DNA of 64,000 nucleotides, from assembly GCA_030063045.1 (NCBI GenBank), contig JAQSEB010000015.1:1488001-1552000 (forward strand), given 5' to 3'. Numbering within the stretch: position 1 is the first letter of the stretch; each line of letters opens with the position of its first letter. This stretch comes from Pratylenchus scribneri. Lineage: Eukaryota > Nematoda > Chromadorea > Rhabditida > Pratylenchidae. Under the pieces are notes generated by a model that saw only the letters and a program-made list of their open reading frames with translations, made no database searches and was not told the origin of the DNA. A program made the position numbers and the translations under genes. This document shows, in pieces, positions 10,582-21,658 of this stretch.

Positions 10582-10807
10582 TAGAGACCGGCACCGGAAC
10601 GGATCCCGCGCAGGATTTTGCGGGACTGGATTTTTGTGGGATTATCCCGCACCGGATCCGTTCCGTATGAAATTTTGGGTAAAATCCCGCAAATCCCACA
10701 CGGGATTTCGGGATTTTGTGGGATTATCCCGCAACGGATCCGTCCCGCAAAAAATTGGAGGAAAAAAATCCGGTCCGTTCCCGCAGATGACATTTTGCCG
10801 GTCTCTA
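10582..10807. mobile_element. Family G MITE (G1), perfect 8-bp target duplication
   Basis: 226-bp element with ends TAGAGACCGGC and GCCGGTCTCTA, flanked by ATTGTTAT on both sides (10574-10581, 10808-10815). The interior is built of degenerate CGGGATTxxGCGGGA units and is much richer in GC than its surroundings. An orthologous copy sits at the same place in the other arm (18527-18759), so it predates the duplication. Confidence 0.85.
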
Positions 10808-10909
10808 ATTGTTATCTAAAAATTGACATTTTGAATTAAAAATAATTTAGATTTTACTTAATTCTGTTTTTGTGTAAATTAGAAATGAAAAATTTCTTTT
10901 CCCTTTAAG

Positions 10910-11788
10910 ATGACCACTATGACTGATGGAATTGAATGGGCAAATTACGATTGGAATGTATATAAATTCGGTGCGACAGATTGTTCACCAAATTTGACCA
11001 TTTCCGAGAGAGGACTCGTCGTAGAGCATCATTCTGATATAGAAAGTAAAAAATCAAAGAAATTGAATACAAATTTATTTTTATATTAAAATGATTATTA
11101 GGATTGAACACTGTTCGAGCTATTTTGCCAATTCCTGCTTTATTCAATTTGAATGGTATCAATAAACCATTGATCGTTTTCTACTTTGAAATGAAAATCC
11201 TCAATACCCGGAACAGGTTTTTAATTTAATTTTACAATTTGATTACAAATTTATACATAGTATATTTTTCATAACAATTTATTAAATTTTATTTTATCAT
11301 TTTTTTTATTATTCAGGATGAGTAATATTATCATTGGATATTGTGACCAACAATTTCCATTGGTAGGAAAACAACTAGGAAGCAATAATTCAATTGGAAT
11401 TTTGTACAAAAATGTAATTTGGATTGATGGAACCGAGACCATATTTGGAAATGTTGGTGTTCGGGGTCATTTCAAAGAAGGGGATTTTGTTGGAATTGGC
11501 ATAATCAATCAACCAAATTCAAAAATGGAATGTTTTGCCACATGGAATGGCAAATTGCTGGGTAAAATAATTGGAAAATATTGCAATACCTAATAATTAA
11601 TCTGTTTAATTCCAATTTTAATAAAAAAGAAAAGTAATTAAAATTCAGGGAAGGTTGAACTGCCTGCAAAATTCGCCACAATCCAACTTTTCCCGGCAAT
11701 CACTTCATTATATGTTAGCGATTTAATCCGAGCTAATTTTGAAAAGGACAAGTGGAAATTCAAAGAATTTGAACGGTTACTTCATTAA
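10910..11788 (+). CDS. Intracellular SPRY-domain protein, left-arm copy
   Basis: Four exons, 10910-11045, 11102-11216, 11317-11561 and 11649-11788, with agreeing phases (1, 2/AG-G, 1), give 211 aa. Start MTTMTDGIEWANYDWNVYKF, no signal peptide. Exons 2-4 encode a SPRY core: LIVFYFEMKILNT, NIIIGYCDQQFPLVG, SIGILYKNVIW, FKEGDFVGIGI, FATWNGKLLGK, LFPAITSLYVSDLIRANF. This arrangement recalls RanBP9-type or SPRY-only proteins; the partner is unknown. All exons, splice sites and the frame are preserved in both arm copies, which suggests both are functional or the duplication is young. Confidence 0.8.
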
Positions 11789-12229
11789 GAATTTGGGAAA
11801 TGATTACAAGAAAAGCACAGATGTAATGGACGAACGAAGAAGAATCTAATTGGTATTCATTTTATTTATCCTAATATATTACATAAATGCTCTCTGCTCT
11901 GTGCTTTTTATTCGTTTTGATAAAAAAAATGTCAATTTTGATTGGGAAAACAAAATTATAAATGTTGGAATATTTTCAAAAACATTTGATAACGAAAAAA
12001 AAACGTCTGTAACTAATAACAAAATACAAAATTTTCACGAAAACAAAAACATAAATATTTCTTAATTTATTCTTATAAAAATGGATTGAACAATTTAAAA
12101 AAATAGAAGAAATTTAAGATTGAATTTTTTGATTCTCATTTTAGCTTCAATTTTCACAAAAAATTTTGTTCAAAAAATTCTTGTCAATTCATTTTTACTT
12201 CTAAAATAATTGAAAATTAATAATTCCAT

Positions 12230-12926
12230 GAAGTGAATTTAGACTAAAAGTATATTTAGAGAAGCGAACTTAGACTAAAAGTATATTTAGAGAAGCGAAC
12301 TTAGACTAAAAGTATATTTAGAGAAGCGAACTTAGACCAAAAGTATATTTAGAGAAGCGAACTTAGACCAAAAGTATATTTAGAGAAGCGAACTTAGACC
12401 AAAAGTATATTTAGAGAAGCGAACTTAGACCAAAAGTATATTTAGAGAAGCGAACTTAGACTAAAAGTATATTTAGAGAAGCGAACTTAGACCAAAAGTA
12501 TATTTAGAGAAGCGAACTTAGACTAAAAGTATATTTAGAGAAGCGAACTTAGACTAAAAGTATATTTAGAGAAGCGAACTTAGATCAAAAGTATATTTAG
12601 AGAAGCGAACTTAGACCAAAAGTATATTTAGAGAAGCGAACTTAGATCAAAAGTATATTTAGAGAAGCGAACTTAGACCAAAAGTATATTTAGAGAAGCG
12701 AACTTAGACCAAAAGTATATTTAGAGAAGCGAACTTAGACCAAAAGTATATTTAGAGAAGCGAACTTAGATCAAAAGTATATTTAGAGAAGCGAACTTAG
12801 ACCAAAAGTATATTTAGAGAAGCGAACTTAGATCAAAAGTATATTTAGAGAAGCGAACTTAGACCAAAAGTATATTTAGAGAAGCGAACTTAGACTAAAA
12901 GTATATTTAGAGAAGCGAACTTAGAG
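12230..12926. repeat. 31-bp satellite array, left (about 22 copies)
   Basis: Head-to-tail array with a 31-bp period; the unit contains GAAGCGAACTTAGACC followed by AAAAGTATATTTAGA. Copies differ mainly at one dinucleotide (ACC, ACT or ATC before AAAAG), in a mixed order. The same unit, inverted, makes the array at 16286-17198. Confidence 0.97.
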
Positions 12927-13668
12927 ATCGTAAAAATTAGACGCAAAAATGAACCAAATTTAAGAGTGCAGCATTCTCGCTTCAATTTCCGCCAATTTAT
13001 TTTTCCCATAATTGTAATTGAGTTGAGCCGCTGAAAATGCAGTCTTCCGTGGTTTTCTGCAACTCAGCAATATTGTGCAGACTTCAGAGACCCTCAATGC
13101 CCCATCCTCTATTTATGCAGGCAATTTTAATTTTTTAGTTTATTTTCCCTAAGAATTTGGGTAATGTAGATGCTTTTTTTAGTAAAAGAATGGAATAATT
13201 TGGGGATAGGGATGAATTCCCCTAATTTTACATAGTTGATCGACAAAAAATCTGCTTATTCCGAGTGGGGAAAATTAACTCTATGGTCAATGACAAAAAT
13301 TGGGCTTAGATGGATTGGCAAAATTCAAAGGAAAATAGTGGGGTAATTTGGATATGGAGGAGATTTGTTATTCAAATGGGAAAATTATAGGGAAAAAATT
13401 TTTTGTGAAAATAGGAATGCCCCCAAGGGTAGGAACTAGGAATGAATGGAATTTCACGCTTAAATTAAATCGAAAAATTTAAAAAAAAATATGTGGATTG
13501 AAATAAATTTATCAATGGAACTGTATTAAAATTCCCAAGGGTGAAATACATCGACGTCTCATCAAATTCATGATGGAATTGATTTAATAATCCATTATCC
13601 TATGGAAATTGGAAAGTGAGATCCAAAAGATAATTTGTTGTTTTTCCTGAGAAAATTGCAGCATGAAT
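12927..13668. other. Unique part of the central spacer, no gene seen
   Basis: AT-rich DNA with no convincing exon. From about 13545 onward (CATCGACGTCTCATCAAATT) it is the inverted counterpart of the 3' flank of copy 4, ending near 16283. Confidence 0.5.
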
Positions 13669-14503
13669 TTATCGAAAACAGAATAAAAAAGAATTCAAAA
13701 ATGATGTAGAAAAAGCATTAAAAAAATTTAAAATAGAAAAAATCGAAGGGAATATATTTTTTAAATATTTTTTCGCAAATAATCCACCGCCAAGCTTCTT
13801 TCTCCCCAATTTCCTCCTCGAATCAATCCTCTTTCTTCTTAAATGCAAATTCTTCGAATTTGTATTGGAAGGGACCATTGAATTTGTTTCAATTTTGGTG
13901 CCTTTTCCCCAAATACGGACATATGGACGAATTTGATGAAAATGAATCTCAGAAAACGTGTCTTCAATTTTTCCATTTTTTTTATAGAATCCTATCGAAT
14001 TTGTTCTTATTGAAATCAAATTTAATTCCATAACCGAATGTTGCGCCCACCTCTGATTTCATTAAACTTGTAAAATACTCGCAAAATTTAGAATTAGAAT
14101 GCATTTTTTGTAATCCCATTTCAATGCCACCTTCCATAATTTCATTAAACCGCTTGCCTTTATGAACAAGTTTAACTTCGTAATAAAAGAGCAGCGGCTT
14201 TGAATCATATTCGATCTTTTTCTCATCGATTTTCAATGGCAGAGCGACAATTTCGACAAAATCAACTGGCCTATGAAATAGTAATTCAAAAGTCAATCCG
14301 TTATTCGAAATTTTAAGCAATTCTTCTTCACTTCTTTGCAATACTTTCCAATGGTTTTCCATGCTTATCAATTCATAGTGTATTCCTTTGTCGCTGCTTT
14401 CAAATTGCTCTTTCGACTCATTAGCATTTTTAGTGGCTTGTATATTCCCAATGGAGTGGAAAATAATGAGAATGAAGAGGGCTGGATATGGGAGATAAAG
14501 CAT
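13669..14503 (-). pseudogene. Secreted SPRY-domain gene, copy 3, two frameshifts
   Basis: Starts with an intact signal peptide (MLYLPYPALFILIIFHSIGN) and the first two-thirds of a SPRY domain (LLFYYEVKLVHKGKR, FGYGIKFDF). The frame shifts near 13985, where KFD should continue into FYKKNGK; that motif is in another frame. A second one-base loss occurs at AAATTCAATGG (near 13880; intact copies have AAATTTCAATGG), moving the end out of frame. The domain is otherwise recognisable to its end. Divergent from and paired with copy 4. Confidence 0.8.
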
Positions 14504-15274
14504 TATACGCAACTAGTTGGGCTTTTTCGGAATTTCGGGAATTGGTATTTGATTTTGTAGTAAAATTTCCAATTGATTTTAAAGCAAACTCATATTATAG
14601 CTTTTGTAAAGGATATCAGATAGGTCTCATATATTGATCATTATAATTTGCCAGCATACACACAAACACATTGCCCAATAAAGTAAATGATATCACTATT
14701 CCGAAACTCTTGGATAGCACAAAAATTATCCAAACATTTTATTTTGCCCAACATTGTGATTTTTCTTATTTAGTGGGGAATTTGGAAGGGAATATTATAT
14801 CATTTGAATTAAGCACAAAAATCACACAAGCATTTTATTTTGCCCAACATTGTGATTTTTCTTATTTAGTGGGGAATTTGGAAGGGAATATTATATCATT
14901 TGAATTAAGCACAAAAATCACACAAGCATTTTATTTTGCCCAACATTGTGATTTTTCCTTATTTAGTGGGGAATTTGGAAGGGGATATTACAATACACAT
15001 CTCTTCATAATTTTTGCCCAAAAAGGAGCGGCATATGATGGAATCAAAATCTAAAGCATTTTGCCCGAAAAAATTCCCTTAGTGGGTTACATTTTCATAA
15101 AGGAACAATGGAATTGGGCTAAACGGTGATATCATTTGGGTGTATGACGCCATATTAATAATGATGATGAATATAAAGGCTATAAAAGTTTGCTATAAAA
15201 TGAACTGAAAATTCTAAGGCAAAATCATATTCCAATTCGAGAAATTACCAAAAAATCCAAATTAGCCCTCCATA
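14504..15274. promoter_or_regulatory. Inverted copy of the divergent SPRY promoter region, 96-bp tandem repeats
   Basis: Reverse complement of 7109-7883. Three 96-bp direct repeats lie at about 14740-15000 (ACATTGTGATTTTTC at 14751, 14847 and 14943). Because 96 is a multiple of three, one frame stays open across them, but it has no ATG and no protein likeness. Confidence 0.6.
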
Positions 15275-16007
15275 ATGCTTTATTTGACCCTATCCAGCCC
15301 TCTTCATTCTCATTATTTTTCACTCCATTGGGAATATAGAAGCCACTAAAGAAGCTGATACTCACGAAGAGCCGAAAGAGCCAAAAGATGCTGATAATCA
15401 AGAGCCAAAAAAGCCAATTGAAAGTAGTGTCAAAGGAGGCCACTTGGTAATCTTGGAAAACCATTGGAAGGCAGTGCAACCACGAAATCAAAAATTGCTT
15501 AAAATTTCTAATAAAGAATTGACTGTTAAGTTTCCTTCAATTCATGCCGGACAAGATTTTGTCGATATGGAGGCGCTGCCATTGAAAATCGACAAGATAA
15601 AGGCCAAATATGGCTCAAAGCCACTGCTCTTCTATTATGAAGCCAATCTTGTTCATAAAGGCAAGCGGTTGAATGAAAAAGAGGAAGGAGGTATTCAAAT
15701 GGGATTTGAAAACATCCATTCTGCCGAATATTTCAACCAAATTTATCATGTAACGAAAAAAGAGGTGGGCGCAACATTCGGCTGCGGATTGGCATTTGAT
15801 TTCAATGCAAACGAATTCGAAGTGTTCTACACAAAAAATGGACAATTGGAAGGCATTGTTCAACTGGGAAAAAATGTGCTCCATTATTTGGATAAAATTC
15901 GCCCATATGCCTGCATTTATGGAGAAGGCACCAAAATTGAAACAAATTTCAATGGTCCCTTCCAATACAAATTCGAAGAATTTGCACTTGCGAAGAAAGA
16001 GGATTGA
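15275..16007 (+). pseudogene. Secreted SPRY-domain gene, copy 4, frameshift in signal peptide
   Basis: Close relative of copy 1. The ATG at 15275 begins MLYLTLS, but an extra base in CTATCCAGCCC (intact copy: CTATCAGTCC) throws the signal peptide out of frame. Downstream, the linker (KEADTHEEPKEPKDADNQE) and the complete SPRY domain to the stop after AKKED are open. The body of the gene thus looks intact while its export signal is destroyed, suggesting a recent loss or an uncorrected sequencing error. An in-frame ATG exists only well inside the protein. Confidence 0.75.
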
Positions 16008-16285
16008 TTCGAGGAGGAAATTGGGGAGAAAGAAGCTTGGCGGTGGATTATTTGCGAAAAAATATTTAAAAAAAAATATTCCCTTCGATTTTTTTCTGTT
16101 TTACATGTTTTTTTTTCTATATCATTTTTGAATGTTTTTTATTCTGTTTTCGGTAAATTCATGCTGCAATTTTTCTCAGGAAAAAAAAAACAAATTCTTC
16201 TTTGGATCTCACTTTCCAATTTCCCTAGGATAATGGATTATTAAAATCAATTCCATCCATGAATTTGGCGAGACGTCCATGTATG

Positions 16286-17198
16286 GTCTAAGTTCGCTTC
16301 TCTAAATATACTTTTGGTCTAAGTTCGCTTCTCTAAATATACTTTTGGTCTAAGTTCGCTTCTCTAAATATACTTTTGGTCTAAGTTCGCTTCTCTAAAT
16401 ATACTTTTGGTCTAAGTTCGCTTCTCTAAATATACTTTTGGTCTAAGTTCGCTTCTCTAAATATACTTTTGGTCTAAGTTCGCTTCTCTAAATATACTTT
16501 TGGTCTAAGTTCGCTTCTCTAAATATACTTTTGGTCTAAGTTCGCTTCTCTAAATATACTTTTGGTCTAAGTTCGCTTCTCTAAATATACTTTTGGTCTA
16601 AGTTCGCTTCTCTAAATATACTTTTGGTCTAAGTTCGCTTCTCTAAATATACTTTTGGTCTAAGTTCGCTTCTCTAAATATAATTTTGGTCTAAGTTCGC
16701 TTCTCTAAATATAATTTTGGTCTAAGTTCGCTTCTCTAAATATAATTTTGGTCTAAGTTCGCTTCTCTAAATATACTTTTGGTCTAAGTTCGCTTCTCTA
16801 AATATAATTTTGGTCTAAGTTCGCTTCTCTAAATATAATTTTGGTCTAAGTTCGCTTCTCTAAATATAATTTTGGTCTAAGTTCGCTTCTCTAAATATAA
16901 TTTTGGTCTAAGTTCGCTTCTCTAAATATACTTTTGGTCTAAGTTCGCTTCTCTAAATATAATTTTGGTCTAAGTTCGCTTCTCTAAATATAATTTTGGT
17001 CTAAGTTCGCTTCTCTAAATATAATTTTGGTCTAAGTTCGCTTCTCTAAATATACTTTTGGTCTAAGTTCGCTTCTCTAAATATAATTTTGGTCTAAGTT
17101 CGCTTCTTTTAATATACTTTTAGTCTAAGTTCGCTTCTTTAAATATACTTTTGGTCTAAGTTCGCTTCTCTAAATATACTTTTGGTCTAAGTTCGCTT
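16286..17198. repeat. 31-bp satellite array, right (about 29 copies)
   Basis: Reverse-complement form of the left array, unit TCTAAGTTCGCTTCTC plus TAAATATACTTTTGG. Copies alternate between ATACTTTT and ATAATTTT variants, a variant not seen in the left array, so the two arrays have evolved separately since duplication. Confidence 0.97.
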
Positions 17199-17544
17199 GA
17201 GAATCAAAAAATTCAATCTTAAATTTCTTCTATTTTTTTCAATTGTGCAATCCATTTTTATAAGAATAAATTAAGAAATATTTAGGCTTTTGTTTTCTTG
17301 AAAATTTTCTATTTTGTTATTCCAGAGACATTTTTTTTCGTTTTCAAATATTTTTGAAAATATTCCAACATTTATAATTTTGTTTTCCCAATCAAAATTG
17401 ACATTTTTTTTATCAAAACGAATAAAAAGCACAGAGCAGAGAGCATTTATGTAATATATTAGGATAAATAAAATGAATACCAATTAGATTCTTCTTCGTT
17501 CGTCCATTACATCTGTGCTTTTCTTGTAATCATTTCCCAAATTC

Positions 17545-18424
17545 TTAATGAAGTAACCGTTCAAATTCTTTGAATTGCCACTTGTCCTTTTCAAAATTTG
17601 CTCGGATTAAATCGCTAACATATAATGAAGTGATAGCCGGGAAAAGTTGTATTGTGGCGAATTTTTCAGGCAGTTCAACCTTCCCTGAATTTTAATTATT
17701 TTTAATTTTTATTAAAATTGAAATTAAACAAATTAATTATTAAGTATTGCAATAATTTTACCCAACAATTTGCCATTCCATGTGGCAAAACATTCCATTT
17801 TTGAATTCGGCTGATTGATTATGCCAATTCCAACAAAATCCCCTTCTTTGAAATGACCCCGATCACCAACATATCCAAATATGGTCTCGGTTCCATCAAT
17901 CCAAATTACATTTTTGTACAAAATTCCAATTGAATTATTGCTTCCTAGTTGGTTTCCTACCAATGGAAATTGTTGGTCACAATATCCAATGATAATATTA
18001 CTCGTCCTGAATAATAAATAAAATGATAAAATAAAATTTAATAAATTGCTGTATACTAAGTATAAATTTGTAAAATCTATAATTTAAAAATCAAATTGTA
18101 AAATTAAATTAAAAACCTGTTCCGGGTATTGAGGATTTTCATTTCAAAGTAGAAAACGATCAATGGTTTATTGATAGCATTCAAATTGAATAAAGCAGGA
18201 ATTGGCAAAATAGCTCGAACAGTGTTCAATCCTAATAATCATTTAAATAAAAAAAATAAATTTGTATTCAATTTCTTTGATTTTTTACTTTCTATATCAG
18301 AATGATGCTCTACGACGAGTCCTCTCTCGGAAATGGTCAAATTTGGTGAACAATCTGTCGCACCGAATTTATATACATTCCAATCGTAATTTGCCCATTC
18401 AATTCCATCAGTCATAGTGGTCAT
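17545..18424 (-). CDS. Intracellular SPRY-domain protein, right-arm copy
   Basis: Exons 18424-18289, 18231-18117, 18006-17762 and 17684-17545 have the same lengths (136, 115, 245, 140 nt) and phases as the left-arm gene and give 211 aa. There are a few substitutions, for instance RTSNIIIGYC for RMSNIIIGYC and LPEKFATIQ for LPAKFATIQ. Every splice site is kept. Function is as uncertain as for its twin. Confidence 0.8.
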
Positions 18425-18526
18425 CTAAAAAAGGAGAAAAAATTTTGCACTTTAATTTATACGAAAAAAGGAATTAAATAAATTAAAATAATTTTTAATT
18501 CAAAATGTCAATTTTTGGATAACAAT

Positions 18527-18759
18527 TAGAGACCGGCAAAATGTCATCTGCGGGATTCCGGACCGGATTTTTTTCTTCCAATTTTTTGCGGGCTGATTCG
18601 TTGCGGGATAATCCCGCAGAATCCCGTATTCCAGTGTGGGATTTGCGGGATTTTACCCAAAATTTCATGCGGAACGGATCCGGTGCGGGTGCGGAATAAT
18701 CTCGCAAAAATCCGGTCCCGCAAAATCGGGCGCGAGATCCGTTCCGGTGCCGGTCTCTA
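18527..18759. mobile_element. Family G MITE (G2), orthologous to G1
   Basis: Ends TAGAGACCGGC / GCCGGTCTCTA, flanked by ATAACAAT on both sides (18519-18526 and 18760-18767), the complement of the left-arm target duplication. 233 bp, GC-rich interior. Confidence 0.85.
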
Positions 18760-19021
18760 ATAACAATGAATTCGTAATGTTCGGGATATGGTCATTTAGA
18801 ATTAGGAAATGAATGATGGCGTGTTGTTATTCCCATCTTTAATAAAAGACGAAAGACGATTCATCCTTTCCCCCAAATTTCCCCATTATTTCTGCTTGTC
18901 ATTTCATATAATTCCATCTTAATTTTTTTTATACTAAATTTCCAATTTAATTCTGACCTTATTTTCCATTCACACATTTAATTGAAATAAATAAATATTC
19001 TAAAATATTTTGTATTTCTAT

Positions 19022-19526
19022 TTATTGGTTATTAAACCGAAGACCATTTATTACCTCATCACTTGTTGATTTGTCCATTTCATCAATATAAAGAGGAATA
19101 ATATCCTCCGATGTGCTCAGTTTTCTGCATTCTGGACAATCTTTCTTATTGTGAGTCTTAAAATTTTTTATTATTATTTAAATAAAAAGAATATATTTTA
19201 CATTGATCCAATTTTTTATGCATTCAGGATGAAAAGTATGACCACATTTAATTGCTGAAATATTACCCGATTTGAATGGATTCAGGCAAATTGAACACTT
19301 TCCAAAATATTTACTTTTTTCCTTCATTTTTGTTATGGCATTCTTCAATTCAGCATTTTCCTTTTCCATTTTTTCTATTCTTTTCTTTAATTCGATATTT
19401 TCTTTCTAAATTTTTTAATTTTTAATTTTTTTCGCTATTACAATTTACCTCTAATTTTTCAATTTTCTTATTCGCATTTTGATCATTTTTTGTTTCTGAA
19501 GATTTAAAAGTTAAATAAGAAATCAT
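19022..19526 (-). CDS. Small RING-H2 protein with N-terminal coiled coil, right-arm copy
   Basis: Exons 19526-19449, 19405-19202 and 19156-19022, all phase 0, give 138 aa. Residues 15-58 form a lysine/glutamate-rich coiled coil (KIEKLE, IELKKRIEKMEKENAELK). Residues 63-104 form a RING with ligands C63, C66, C80, H82, H85, C88, C101 and C104 (CSICLNPF, CGHTFHPEC, DCPEC). Such proteins usually act as E3 ubiquitin ligases; here that is inference from the fold. The tail ends VINGLRFNNQ. The left-arm copy is broken, so this is the only intact one in the window. Confidence 0.82.
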
Positions 19527-20264
19527 TTTATATTCTGCAATTTTTGAACGATTAATAGAGGCAGCAATGTTTCTTTATTTTATAACGGATTTTTTTTTAT
19601 TTATTTGTCAGATATAAAATATTGTGTAAAAAATATTCCTACTTATAAACAAACGAAAAATTGGTAAAAATAATAAAAAACTAAAATTCTTAAATTGTTC
19701 TTTTAAAAATTATTACTTATTGTTTTGAATTTTAAATTTTATTTTTTATCCCAAAATCTTTGAAAATAAATTACATAAGCTAATTCAAAAAAAATCACTT
19801 TTTTCATAATTTGAAACGACATTGCCAAAAAAATTTTGACGGTTTAAAAGTGAAGCGAAATATTCCACAAAATATTTTCAATAATTTTTAATCAATCATC
19901 GATTAAATTAAATGATGAAAAAATAAACCAAGGCACTGTGGGTAGAAATATTTAGAAAATCATTGCAAGTCAAATAGTAATTTTTATCTACTTTTTAAAA
20001 CAAAATACTAAAGAAAATCTTTAGTATTATTCCAATAACGGGTGAGGGGAGGGGGTGGTTTTTTATACATAATAACGACCAAAAAAATTCATTGGTTTTT
20101 TTTGGAAAATAAATGAGTAAAGCACAAAAAAATTTCGGTCTCATTCGTCCTAATTTTATCTCAATTGTCTCATTTTCATCTCATTTGATCTAATTTTAGC
20201 TTCGTTTTCTTAGAATAATAAAAAAAATTTCATTTAAATTCGTTCGAAAAAAACTTTAATCTTT

Positions 20265-21107
20265 TCACTTATTTTTCGCCAATCGCACCCCCCGCCCCCT
20301 TCGCTGTTGACCTGCTGTCCACCCCCGCCCACTTAAGGGGCAGTAAAAAATATATTTACCAATTTTTGATGATGAAGAAGAAGAAGGAATTTCCTCCTTT
20401 GCGGACGACATTTCTGCTGGTTCATTTCTAATACCAAATTCTTCGAATTTGTATTGGAATTCACCATTAAAATTTGTTTCAATTTTGGTGCCTTCTCCAG
20501 AAATGCGGGCATATGGGCGAATTTGATGCATCACTTGGAGCTCATTTCCTCGCTGAATAAAGCTGCCTTCCAATTTTCCATTTTTTGTGTAGAATATTTC
20601 AAATTTATTCGCTTTGAAGTCTAAAGCATATCCATAGCCGAATGTTTCGCCTACTTCTTTCTCCTCACCAAAAGTTCGGTTGGAACCACCAACAGAATAG
20701 AAATATTGAAATCCTATTTGAATGGTTCCATCCTTTCTCCCATGCACCTTCTTCCCCTTATGAACAAGTTTGATTTCATAGTAGAAGAGCAGTGATTTTG
20801 AGCCATAGTTGGCCTTAATTTCGTCGATTTTCATCGGCATAGCGACTATATAGACAAAATCGTTTGGGGATTGAATTGATGAAGGAAATTCGACAGACAA
20901 TTCTTTTTTGGAAATTTTAAGCCAATTTTGTTTATGCTCTTCCAATGCATTCCATTGATTCTCTAGGCTTATCAATTCGTAGCCTACTCCATTATGGCTT
21001 CTTTCAACTAGCCCTTTTGGATTTTTAGCATCTTTAGTGGCTTGTATATTCCCAATGGAGTGGAAAATAATGAGAATGATGAAGGCTTGATCGGAGAGAT
21101 AAAGCAT
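20265..21107 (-). CDS. Secreted SPRY-domain protein, copy 5 (intact; may be spliced at 3' end)
   Basis: ATG-started 280-aa frame, almost the same as copy 2: signal peptide MLYLSDQAFIILIIFHSIGN, then SPRY blocks LLFYYEIKLVHKGKK, FGYGYALDF, FYTKNGKLEGS and RPYARISGEGTKI. Changes against copy 2 include an extra SSAK in the serine-rich tail and VGETFGYGY for VGATFGYGF. As in copy 2, GTAAATAT after the KIG codons looks like a splice donor, so the low-complexity end is doubtful. Confidence 0.83.
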   Translation of the reverse strand: MLYLSDQAFIILIIFHSIGNIQATKDAKNPKGLVERSHNGVGYELISLENQWNALEEHKQNWLKISKKELSVEFPSSIQSPNDFVYIVAMPMKIDEIKANYGSKSLLFYYEIKLVHKGKKVHGRKDGTIQIGFQYFYSVGGSNRTFGEEKEVGETFGYGYALDFKANKFEIFYTKNGKLEGSFIQRGNELQVMHQIRPYARISGEGTKIETNFNGEFQYKFEEFGIRNEPAEMSSAKEEIPSSSSSSKIGKYIFYCPLSGRGWTAGQQRRGRGVRLAKNK

Positions 21108-21343
21108 TATACGCAGCTAGTTTGGGCTTTTTCAGAATTTTTCGAATTGGAATATGATTTTGTTATGGAATTTCCAACTAATTTTAAAGCAAACTCATGT
21201 TATAGCTCTTGTCCAGGATATGCAGGGGGAAGGGAATCGTATATTGATCATTATAATTTGCCATCCTATTCCGAAACTCTTGAATTAAACACAAAAATCA
21301 CACAAGCATTTTATTTTGCGCAGCATTGTGATTTTTCTTGTCC

Positions 21344-21658
21344 GGGGTAAAGGGTGAGGCGCTCAATCGATTAAATCGACCTCTGCGAGAGACCTCCTCA
21401 AATCTTTGAATTTGAAACCAAAAAAGCCTCTTCCCTTCAAATAGGGGAAAAATGCCAGCAGGGCTAAGCTCGCTTCATCGGGCGAGAGTAAATTTTATGA
21501 TGAGTGAAATTGTTTGGAGGAAATATTGTGAAAATGAAATAAACATATATAGTAGGAGATGAAGTCGCGCGAGCCCGGGGCCAAAAAAATTTACCCATCA
21601 TTTAAGCAGAAATGTCAAATCAAATCCCTAAAAAATGAGCACTTGATCAAATAGGTCC
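21344..21658. other. Junction sequence beyond the right arm, no gene recognised
   Basis: Less AT-rich than its surroundings, with CGCTCAATCGATTAAATCGA and GAAGTCGCGCGAGCCCGGGG. No open frame or RNA fold I can name. Confidence 0.3.

Larger units (their letters stand above)
7620..12926 (+). repeat. Left arm of a ~5-kb inverted duplication
   Basis: From about 7620 to 12926 the sequence reappears, reverse-complemented, at about 16286-21343. The matching order is secreted SPRY gene, AT-rich spacer, RING gene, MITE G, four-exon SPRY gene, 31-bp satellite. Differences are scattered substitutions and small indels plus one clear insertion in this arm (MITE B1 at 9314-9665). Confidence 0.9.
16286..21343 (-). 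repeat. Right arm of the inverted duplication
   Basis: Reverse-complement counterpart of about 7620-12926, gene by gene. Homology stops near 21343 in the middle of a 96-bp repeat unit, after which unrelated sequence begins. Confidence 0.9.

Noticed and set aside
11850..12065. Small secreted-looking frame after the SPRY gene, with a twin at 17271-17483
   Set aside because: The hydrophobic start reads from TTG directly after a stop codon and there is no ATG or obvious splice acceptor. The likeness of the two copies is explained by the arm duplication.
12230..12926. CRISPR-like array
   Set aside because: Units are contiguous 31-bp tandem repeats with no spacers, in a eukaryotic context.
14671..15054. 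127-aa frame with three 32-residue repeats
   Set aside because: Product of the 96-bp tandem repeat, which is a multiple of three. It has no ATG start and no domain, and its mirror copy at 7482-7715 is disrupted.
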